The position numbers and the translations under genes were made by a program. Shown one piece after another: positions 1 through 4,777 of a stretch of DNA of 5,552 nucleotides (position 1 is its first letter; every line of letters begins with the position of its first letter). The notes below the pieces were generated by a model. The model was not told the origin of the DNA. It saw only the letters and a program-made list of their open reading frames with translations, and searched no databases. This DNA is from Clostridiales bacterium (GTDB lineage Bacteria > Bacillota > Clostridia > Lachnospirales > Lachnospiraceae), in the NCBI GenBank assembly GCA_021204765.1, contig JAJPYU010000066.1:1-5552 (forward strand), given 5' to 3'.

Positions 1-5
1 ATAAG

Positions 6-449
6 ATGAAGATCGTAATCGGAAATGACCATGCGGCTGTGCAGATGAAGCGGGAGATCATGGCTTATCTGGAAAGCCTGGGTCATGAAGTGATAAACGT
101 GGGAACGGACGAGAATGTCAGCTGTAATTATGCTGATTACGGTGAGAAAGCAGCCCGCATAGTGGCTGCCGGAGAGGCAGACTGCGGTGTGCTGATCTGC
201 GGCACAGGGGTCGGTATCTCTCTCGCCGCAAACAAGGTCCATGGGATCCGCGCCGCTGTGTGTTCGGAGACGACTACAGCCAGACTGGTAAAGCAGCACA
301 ACAATGCGAATATGATCGCATTTGGTGCCCGGATTGTCGGGATAGAGACAGCAAAGGACATAGTGAATGCGTATCTGGGCGCAGAGTTCGAGGGAGGCCG
401 TCATCAGGCCCGCATCGACAGGATACACGAAATCGAACAGATGCAATGA
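6..449 (+). CDS. rpiB: Ribose-5-phosphate isomerase B (RpiB/LacAB family)
   Basis: This 147-residue cytoplasmic enzyme interconverts ribose 5-phosphate and ribulose 5-phosphate in the non-oxidative pentose-phosphate pathway. The length is typical of RpiB. Visible family signatures are the N-terminal GNDHA motif (residues 6-10), the CGTGVGIS anion-hole loop with catalytic Cys65 and Thr67, the AANK stretch after it, HNNAN with His98 (sugar ring opening), and the GGRHQ..R tail with Arg132 and Arg136 for phosphate binding. All key residues are present, so the enzyme should be active. The start is the ATG at position 6; its ribosome binding site lies outside the window. It is followed after 65 bases by abfD on the same strand. 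Some RpiB proteins also isomerise allose 6-phosphate, and the sequence alone does not exclude this. The family call is very secure; the physiological sugar is inferred. Confidence 0.96.
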   Translation: MKIVIGNDHAAVQMKREIMAYLESLGHEVINVGTDENVSCNYADYGEKAARIVAAGEADCGVLICGTGVGISLAANKVHGIRAAVCSETTTARLVKQHNNANMIAFGARIVGIETAKDIVNAYLGAEFEGGRHQARIDRIHEIEQMQ

Positions 450-455
450 TAAATG

Positions 456-472
456 CTGCGGATAAACCGCAG
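456..472 (+). repeat. Short inverted repeat after rpiB, possible weak terminator or attenuator
   Basis: CTGCGG (456-461) and CCGCAG (467-472) form a perfect 6-bp stem with a 5-base ATAAA loop just after the rpiB stop. A short TTTATT tract follows only after five further bases (478-483), so this is not a canonical intrinsic terminator. It may reduce read-through from rpiB into abfD or may be chance. I see no convincing SigA promoter between rpiB and abfD. Confidence 0.3.
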
Positions 473-514
473 GGCAGTTTATTGTGATAATTAATTTATA
501 AGGAGGATAACACT

Positions 515-1966
515 ATGGCACTTATGACAGGCGAAGAGTACATTGAGAGTATTCGTAAAATCAACATGGAGATTTATATGTTCGGTGAGAAGGTGGAGAA
601 TCCGGTGGATAATCCCATCCTTCGTCCTTCACTGAATTCCGTGCGCATGACTTATGATCTGGCCCAGGATCCTGAGCATCAGGATCTGATGACCGTGATC
701 TCTCCTTTTACCGGGAACAGGATCAACCGCTTCATGCACATCCATCAGAGCACAGAGGATCTTAAGAATAAGGTAAAGATGCAGAGGCTTTGCGGACAGA
801 AGACCGCAGCCTGCTTCCAGAGATGCGTGGGTATGGATGCCTTCAACGCCGAGTACTCGACTACATATGAGATCGACAAGAAGTATGGCACTAACTATCA
901 CGACAATCTCAAGAAATTCATGATCTACTGCCAGGAGAACGACCTGACCGTGGACGGAGCCATGACTGATCCCAAGGGCGACCGTTCCAAAGCTCCCCAC
1001 GCACAGGAAGATCCGGATCTCTATCTTAGAGTCGTCGAGCGCCGTCCGGACGGCATCGTGGTCCGCGGAGCCAAGGCTCATCAGACCGGTATCTGCAACT
1101 CTCATGAAGTGATAGTCATGCCTACCATCTCCATGGGACCGGATGACAAAGACTATGCAGTATCATTTGCAGTACCCCTTGACACAGAGGGGCTTTTCAT
1201 GATCATAGGCCGTCAGTCCTGCGATACCAGGAAGCTTGAGGGATCCTCTATGGATGTCGGCAATTCAGAGTTCGGCGGCGTGGAAGCGCTGGTGATCTTT
1301 GACGATGTGTTTGTACCGAATGACAGGATCTTCTTAAATGGCGAGACAGAGTATGCCGGAATGCTGGTAGAGCGTTTCGCAGGATTCCACCGTCAGTCCT
1401 ACGGCGGCTGCAAAGTCGGTGTGGGCGATGTGCTCATCGGCGCTGCGGCTGTTGCGGCAGAGTACAACGGAGCCCAGAAGGCATCCCACATCAAGGACAA
1501 GCTCATCGAGATGATGCATCTGAATGAGACGCTTTACTGCTGCGGCATCGCCTGCTCCTCCGAGGGACATGCGACAGAGTCCGGCAGCTATATCATCGAC
1601 CTGCTCCTGGCTAACGTCTGCAAGCAGAACGTGACCAGGTTCCCCTATGAGATCGCCCGTCTGGCTGAGGATATTGCCGGAGGCCTGATGGTCACAGCTC
1701 CCTCAGAGAAGGATCTGCGTGACCCGAAGCTGGGTAAGTATGTAGAGAAGTATTTAAAGGGCGTGGACTGCGTCAGCACAGAGAACCGCCTGCGCATCCT
1801 TCGTCTTATCGAGAACCTGACACTTGGAACCGCTGCCGTCGGTTACCGTACCGAGTCCATGCACGGTGCCGGATCACCTCAGGCTCAGCGTATCATGATC
1901 CAGAGGCAGGGAAATCTGGAATACAAGAAGCAGCTGGCTAAGGCAATCGCCCACATTGAAGAGTAA
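515..1966 (+). CDS. abfD: 4-hydroxybutyryl-CoA dehydratase / vinylacetyl-CoA isomerase
   Basis: This 483-residue FAD and [4Fe-4S] enzyme dehydrates 4-hydroxybutyryl-CoA to crotonyl-CoA, using a ketyl-radical mechanism known for the family, and isomerises vinylacetyl-CoA. It has the acyl-CoA dehydrogenase-like fold of the HpaB family. The cluster ligands are visible: Cys100 and Cys104 in the CFQRC motif, His292 and Cys299 in the HRQSYGGC motif. The catalytic-site residues known from the C. aminobutyricum enzyme are also present: Arg91, Gln102, Thr191, Glu257, Tyr296, Lys300 and the Glu447 of TESMHGAGSPQAQ. The start is ATG 515, with a perfect AGGAGG at 501-506 and an 8-base spacer. Compared with the C. 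aminobutyricum protein as I recall it (490 residues), it is about seven residues shorter, mainly in a loop near residues 398-415. The cluster-mate CoA-transferase would supply its substrate. It is cytoplasmic, and the call is very secure. Confidence 0.97.
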   Translation: MALMTGEEYIESIRKINMEIYMFGEKVENPVDNPILRPSLNSVRMTYDLAQDPEHQDLMTVISPFTGNRINRFMHIHQSTEDLKNKVKMQRLCGQKTAACFQRCVGMDAFNAEYSTTYEIDKKYGTNYHDNLKKFMIYCQENDLTVDGAMTDPKGDRSKAPHAQEDPDLYLRVVERRPDGIVVRGAKAHQTGICNSHEVIVMPTISMGPDDKDYAVSFAVPLDTEGLFMIIGRQSCDTRKLEGSSMDVGNSEFGGVEALVIFDDVFVPNDRIFLNGETEYAGMLVERFAGFHRQSYGGCKVGVGDVLIGAAAVAAEYNGAQKASHIKDKLIEMMHLNETLYCCGIACSSEGHATESGSYIIDLLLANVCKQNVTRFPYEIARLAEDIAGGLMVTAPSEKDLRDPKLGKYVEKYLKGVDCVSTENRLRILRLIENLTLGTAAVGYRTESMHGAGSPQAQRIMIQRQGNLEYKKQLAKAIAHIEE

Positions 1967-1980
1967 TACGGTATAATCTT

Positions 1981-2013
1981 GCGGGGCATGTGTTGATAAG
2001 GCACATGTCCCGT
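1981..2013. repeat. 12-bp inverted repeat overlapping the promoter (candidate operator or mRNA hairpin)
   Basis: The arms GCGGGGCATGTG (1981-1992) and CACATGTCCCGT (2002-2013) are complementary over 12 positions if two G-U pairs are allowed, with a 9-base loop. The loop begins with the -35 box TTGATA of the promoter at 1993-2021, so the dyad is centred on that box. As DNA this is a good shape for a dimeric repressor or activator site. As RNA, in read-through from abfD, it is a GC-rich hairpin at the abfD 3' end, but no U-tract follows, so it is not a standard terminator. The repeat is seen directly; its role is inferred. Confidence 0.6.
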
Positions 2014-2021
2014 AGTATAAT
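1993..2021 (+). promoter_or_regulatory. Predicted SigA-type promoter for the NifU-like gene and downstream genes
   Basis: TTGATA (1993-1998, five of six matches to TTGACA) and a perfect TATAAT (2016-2021) are separated by the optimal 17 bases. Transcription would start near 2028, giving a leader of about 25 bases that contains the ribosome binding site at 2039-2045. It would allow the NifU-like gene, the small Cys-rich gene and the CoA-transferase to be transcribed independently of abfD. Another TATAAT at 1972-1977 has no suitable -35 box. Confidence 0.72.
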
Positions 2022-2038
2022 GAGGTGGCAAAGTGTAA

Positions 2039-2045
2039 CGGAGGG
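2039..2045 (+). promoter_or_regulatory. Ribosome binding site fixing the NifU-like start
   Basis: CGGAGGG sits 7 bases before ATG 2053. It selects that start over in-frame upstream candidates around 1990-2022, which lie inside the promoter and hairpin and encode residues unlike the family's N-terminus. Confidence 0.8.
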
Positions 2046-2052
2046 TATCCTG

Positions 2053-2349
2053 ATGGCTGAGATTTCTTTGGAGGAAATTGAAAAGGTACTGGACGAAAAG
2101 GTGCGGCCGGAGCTTGCATACCACAATGGAGATATCCGTGTGGAGAAGCTGGAGAAAGGCGTCCTGCACGTCCGAATGACCGGGAACTGCAATAACTGTC
2201 CCTCTGCGGAGCTGACACTGGAAAATATCGTGGATACTGCTTTGACGGAGGCCTTCCCTGAACTGGAAGAGATCGTCCTGGTGACAGGCGTCAGTGACGG
2301 GATGATAGAGAATATGAAGCAGATATTAAAAATGAGGAAGTCAAATTGA
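2053..2349 (+). CDS. NifU-like Fe-S scaffold/carrier protein (C-terminal NifU domain only)
   Basis: This 98-residue protein corresponds to the stand-alone NifU C-terminal domain (Nfu type), which binds or transfers an Fe-S cluster in the cytoplasm. The domain covers almost the whole chain: an N-terminal helix ISLEEIEKVLDEKVRPEL, then NGDIRVEKLE, then the cluster-binding CNNC motif with Cys46 and Cys49 followed by PSAELTLENIV, which matches the family's CxxCPxSxxTL pattern. The family more often has GG before D in the NGGD-like region; here it reads HNGDI. There is no NifU N-terminal IscU-like domain and no cysteine desulfurase nearby. The start at 2053 rests on the CGGAGGG site. The stop overlaps the next start by 4 bases (TTGA), so the two genes are probably translationally coupled. 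Lying between abfD and the CoA-transferase, it may deliver the cluster to AbfD; that partner is inferred, while the family assignment is strong. Confidence 0.9.
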   Translation: MAEISLEEIEKVLDEKVRPELAYHNGDIRVEKLEKGVLHVRMTGNCNNCPSAELTLENIVDTALTEAFPELEEIVLVTGVSDGMIENMKQILKMRKSN

Positions 2350-2615
2350 CAGTGGATATCAGATTCTGCGGCGGCTGTAATCCCCATTATGACAGGGGAG
2401 CATTTGCCGGGAGGATCCGGGATGAATATCCGGATTTTCAGTATTGGTATAATTCCCCTGAGGATACAGATGTTGTGATCCTGCTTTGCGGGTGCAGCGC
2501 CGCCTGTGCCCGGATCCCGGAGGGGCGGGGGCGTCTGGGGGATTTTGTAGTATGGAATCAGGAACTGTGGGATGACCTGTGTCATTTCCTGGAACAGATC
2601 CAATGTATGGTTTGA
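2346..2615 (+). CDS. Small Cys-rich protein with an N-terminal CGGCNPxYDR motif, function unknown
   Basis: I do not recognise a characterised function for this 89-residue protein. It opens with a beta-strand-like segment and FCGGCNPHYDR (Cys8, Cys11), then has a hydrophobic strand DVVILLCGCSAACAR carrying Cys48, Cys50 and Cys54, and a Cys87 near the end. The six cysteines in two clusters suggest metal, Fe-S or redox chemistry; this is inference from spacing. There is no signal peptide or membrane helix, so it should be cytoplasmic. The chosen start is TTG 2346, overlapping the previous stop by 4 bases, with AGGAAG at 2335-2340 spaced 5 bases away. GTG 2352 is an alternative that would shorten it by two residues. 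It ends 14 bases before the CoA-transferase. The tight packing with the NifU-like gene and conserved-looking motifs argue that it is real. Confidence 0.82.
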   Translation: MTVDIRFCGGCNPHYDRGAFAGRIRDEYPDFQYWYNSPEDTDVVILLCGCSAACARIPEGRGRLGDFVVWNQELWDDLCHFLEQIQCMV

Positions 2616-2618
2616 GAA

Positions 2619-2624
2619 AGGAAG
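2619..2624 (+). promoter_or_regulatory. Ribosome binding site fixing the CoA-transferase start
   Basis: AGGAAG lies 5 bases before ATG 2630. It favours that start over an in-frame upstream start at 2579, which would overlap the small Cys-rich gene by 37 bases and add 17 residues not expected for the family. Confidence 0.75.
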
Positions 2625-2629
2625 ATAAT

Positions 2630-3928
2630 ATGGATTGGAAAAAAATATATGCAGATAAGCTCTGCACGGCGGATGAAGCCGTATCACATATCAAATCCGG
2701 AGACAGGGTCGTGGTGACCCATGCCTGCGGGGAGCCTGTGATCCTGACAGATGCCATGGTGGCAAACGCTGATAAGTATGGCTATAAAAATGTTGAGGTA
2801 GTTCATATGGTGGCCATGGGAAAGGCGGGATACTGTGCGCCGGAGATGGCGGAGCATTTCCGTCACAACGGCCTGTTCCTGGGTGCGTCGACCAAGACAG
2901 CGGTCTTTGAGGGACGCGGGGATTTCACCCCCATCTTTTTCTCAGAGGCACCGGAGCTCTTCCGCACCTCTCTTCCGGTAGATGTGGTGCTGCTCCAGCT
3001 TTCCGAGCCTGATGAACACGGTTACTGCTCATTCGGTGTCTCCTGCGATTACACGAAGCCGGCGGCTGAATGCGCTAAGATCCGCATTGCCCAGATCAAT
3101 AAAAAGATGCCCAGGGTTATGGGAGATAATTTTATCCATATTTCCGAGCTGGATTATATTGTGCCTGCGGATGAGCAGCTGATCCAGCTTGCTCCTCCTA
3201 AGATCGGCGATGTGCAGAGGAAGATTGGTGAGAACATAGCGTCTCTGGTTCGCGACGGCGACTGCCTTCAGCTGGGTATAGGAGCCATCCCCGATGCAGT
3301 CCTTTTATTCCTCAAGGAGAAAAAGGATCTGGGCATACATTCCGAGATGTTCTCAGACGGCGTGGTGGAACTGATAGAGGCAGGCGTGGTGACCAATGCC
3401 TGCAAGCAGATAGAGAAAGGGAAATGCGTGGCTACCTTCCTTATGGGCACTGACCGTCTGTATGATTATGTCAACGACAATCCCACTGTTGTCTTAAAGC
3501 CGGTGGACTGGGTCAATGATCCCAGGGTAATCTGCCAGAATGACAATGTGGTGTCCATAAATTCCTGTGTTGAGGTGGATCTGATGGGGCAGGTATGCTC
3601 TGAGTCGATCGGTCTGCAGCAGATCTCAGGCACCGGCGGCCAGGTGGATTTCGTGCGCGGGGCCAATATGTCAAAAGGCGGACGGACTATCATGGCCATG
3701 CCTGCCACCGCGGCAAAAGGGAAGATCTCAAAGGTGGTTCCCTTCATAACTGAAGGTGCCGCGGTGACCACTTCCCGCTGCGATGTGGATTATGTGGTGA
3801 CGGAGTACGGCATCGCCCAGCTTCACGGACATACACTGCGTGACCGTGCAAAACAGCTTATCGCCATAGCAGCGCCGGAATTCCGTGAGGGACTTAAGGA
3901 AGAATACAACCGCAGATTCCCGAGGTAA
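2630..3928 (+). CDS. abfT: 4-hydroxybutyrate CoA-transferase (acetyl-CoA hydrolase/transferase family)
   Basis: This 432-residue class I CoA-transferase moves CoA from acetyl-CoA or butyryl-CoA to 4-hydroxybutyrate, making the AbfD substrate 4-hydroxybutyryl-CoA. The two-domain chain has the normal family length. Visible marks are the N-terminal GDRVVVTHACGEP (residues 24-36), the central SEPDEHGYCSFG (125-136), the QLGIGAIPDAV loop (214-224), the catalytic glutamate Glu239 in HSEMFSDG (Glu238 in the C. aminobutyricum enzyme), and the C-terminal SGTGGQVDFVRGA acyl/CoA-binding loop followed by a VTEYGIAQLHGHT segment. Family membership is certain. Substrate choice rests on sequence resemblance and on abfD lying in the same cluster; butyrate:acetate or propionate CoA-transferases and acetyl-CoA hydrolases are relatives that can be confused with it. 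It starts 14 bases after the Cys-rich gene, consistent with one transcript. The next gene lies 117 bases away across a palindromic element. Confidence 0.92.
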   Translation: MDWKKIYADKLCTADEAVSHIKSGDRVVVTHACGEPVILTDAMVANADKYGYKNVEVVHMVAMGKAGYCAPEMAEHFRHNGLFLGASTKTAVFEGRGDFTPIFFSEAPELFRTSLPVDVVLLQLSEPDEHGYCSFGVSCDYTKPAAECAKIRIAQINKKMPRVMGDNFIHISELDYIVPADEQLIQLAPPKIGDVQRKIGENIASLVRDGDCLQLGIGAIPDAVLLFLKEKKDLGIHSEMFSDGVVELIEAGVVTNACKQIEKGKCVATFLMGTDRLYDYVNDNPTVVLKPVDWVNDPRVICQNDNVVSINSCVEVDLMGQVCSESIGLQQISGTGGQVDFVRGANMSKGGRTIMAMPATAAKGKISKVVPFITEGAAVTTSRCDVDYVVTEYGIAQLHGHTLRDRAKQLIAIAAPEFREGLKEEYNRRFPR

Positions 3929-3955
3929 AATAACTTATAGGTAATATTCATTTAA

Positions 3956-4026
3956 TATGATACCAGGTCAAATGGCCATAACCGGATGCAGGCATCCGTT
4001 ACAACTCTATTTGACCTGGTATCATA
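3956..4026. repeat. 71-bp palindromic element with perfect 18-bp arms and a nested hairpin
   Basis: The arms at 3956-3973 (TATGATACCAGGTCAAAT) and 4009-4026 (ATTTGACCTGGTATCATA) are perfect inverted repeats. Pairing continues inward with a G-U and a G-C pair (3974-3975 with 4007-4008), then a small internal loop, then a second helix, 3979-3988 with 3993-4001, with one bulged C and a CAGG tetraloop. The whole element can therefore fold as one long hairpin. No U-tract follows on either strand, so it is not a classic intrinsic terminator. The outermost bases are TA on both sides, which would fit a MITE with a TA target duplication, but TA is also part of the symmetry. It fills most of the CoA-transferase/rpe gap. 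Confidence 0.8.
3998..4025 (+). promoter_or_regulatory. Weak candidate extended -10 promoter for rpe
   Basis: TATCAT (4020-4025) is preceded by TG one base upstream (4017-4018), giving an extended -10. A poor -35, GTTACA (3998-4003), lies 16 bases away. The start of transcription would be near 4032, leaving a very short leader before the GGAGAG ribosome binding site. The boxes overlap the right arm of the palindrome, so the match could be a by-product of that element. Confidence 0.25.
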
Positions 4027-4035
4027 AGACAGATT

Positions 4036-4041
4036 GGAGAG
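4036..4041 (+). promoter_or_regulatory. Ribosome binding site fixing the rpe start
   Basis: GGAGAG precedes ATG 4046 by 4 bases. An in-frame TTG at 4034 would start before this site and add four residues; family N-termini begin close to the LAPSILSADF motif, which supports ATG 4046. Confidence 0.75.
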
Positions 4042-4045
4042 AAGT

Positions 4046-4699
4046 ATGAATTGTCTGGCACCATCCATATTGTCAGCCGATTTCGGCAGACTTGGCGAGC
4101 AGCTGGCCATCCTGGACAGCACAGGGGCTCAGTATATACACATAGACGTCATGGACGGAAGTTTTGTTCCCAGCATTTCTTTCGGAATGCCTGTGATCAG
4201 ATCCATCCGCAGATACACGGAGCGTCTCTTTGATGTCCATCTGATGATAGATGAGCCGGTCCGCTATATAGATGATTTCGCGGATGCGGGGGCGGATATT
4301 ATTTCCGTGCACGTGGAAGCCTGCAATCATCTGGATCGGACTATATCTGCCATTAAGGAGAGAGAGCTGATGGCTGCCGCGGTGTTAAATCCGACCACTC
4401 CTTTGGCCTCACTGGATTATATTCTCCCGGAGCTGGATATGGTTCTTCTGATGAGCGTGAATCCCGGATTCGGCGGACAGAAATTCATCCCGTATACCCT
4501 GCAGAAGATCCGCGATCTGAAACAAATGGTTTCGGAGAGAGGGCTTGACACTGACATAGAGGTCGATGGGGGAGTAACCCTGGAAAATGTCGGTGGGATC
4601 CTGGATGCCGGAGCTAATATAATAGTATCAGGAAGCTCTGTATTTAAGGGAGATATCGCTGATAATGTAAAAAAATTTCTCACTATTATGGACAGATAA
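4046..4699 (+). CDS. rpe: Ribulose-phosphate 3-epimerase
   Basis: This 217-residue TIM-barrel enzyme interconverts ribulose 5-phosphate and xylulose 5-phosphate in the cytoplasm. Motifs appear in the usual order: LAPSILSADF (residues 4-13), HIDVMDGSFVP (32-42) with metal ligands His32 and Asp34, DVHLM with His65, the SVNPGFGGQKFIP phosphate/flexible loop (137-149), and EVDGGV with Asp174, which with Asp34 forms the acid-base pair. A C-terminal SGSSVFKG motif completes the phosphate site. The length is normal and nothing is missing. It lies 117 bases after the CoA-transferase, behind the palindromic element, and is followed by a strong terminator. Paired with RpiB at the other end of the cluster, it would complete the ribose/ribulose/xylulose phosphate interconversions. 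The related allulose-6-phosphate epimerases (AlsE) share the fold, but the motifs here fit Rpe better. Confidence 0.95.
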   Translation: MNCLAPSILSADFGRLGEQLAILDSTGAQYIHIDVMDGSFVPSISFGMPVIRSIRRYTERLFDVHLMIDEPVRYIDDFADAGADIISVHVEACNHLDRTISAIKERELMAAAVLNPTTPLASLDYILPELDMVLLMSVNPGFGGQKFIPYTLQKIRDLKQMVSERGLDTDIEVDGGVTLENVGGILDAGANIIVSGSSVFKGDIADNVKKFLTIMDR

Positions 4700-4720
4700 A
4701 CCATCAGACAGCAACATCAG

Positions 4721-4760
4721 AAAGGCACGATTCGTTTGGATCGTGCCTTTAATACTTTTT
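4721..4760 (+). terminator. Rho-independent terminator after rpe
   Basis: AAAGGCACGAT (4721-4731) and ATCGTGCCTTT (4740-4750) form a perfect 11-bp stem with an 8-base loop, followed by AATACTTTTT. It ends rpe transcription 22 bases after the stop. Because the stem ends in A-U pairs on both sides and the convergent transporter gene stops at 4778, it may also act on the - strand, although that side lacks a long U-tract. Confidence 0.93.
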
Positions 4761-4777
4761 AGAGTGGCATTGCGTCG

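Noticed and set aside
482..501. A promoter directly upstream of abfD
   Set aside because: The AT-rich stretch offers -10-like sequences, but no -35 at a workable distance; TTGTGA at 482 is only 8 bases from TTATAA.
629..1105. A 158-codon open frame on the - strand inside abfD
   Set aside because: It is a shadow of the strongly conserved abfD coding sequence and shows no motif or ribosome binding site of its own.
1972..1977. A perfect TATAAT just after abfD as a promoter -10
   Set aside because: No acceptable -35 lies 15-19 bases upstream; the nearest candidate, TTGAAG at 1956, is only 10 bases away. The second TATAAT at 2016 has a well-spaced -35.
1938..2687. A 249-codon open frame on the - strand
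   Set aside because: It runs antisense across the NifU-like gene, the Cys-rich gene and the promoter region, is rich in Ser/Pro/Ile/Thr without any recognisable motif, and the opposite-strand genes have clear family motifs and ribosome binding sites.
3956..4026. The palindromic element as an intrinsic terminator for the CoA-transferase gene
   Set aside because: No U-tract follows the stem on either strand, unlike the clear terminator at 4721-4760.
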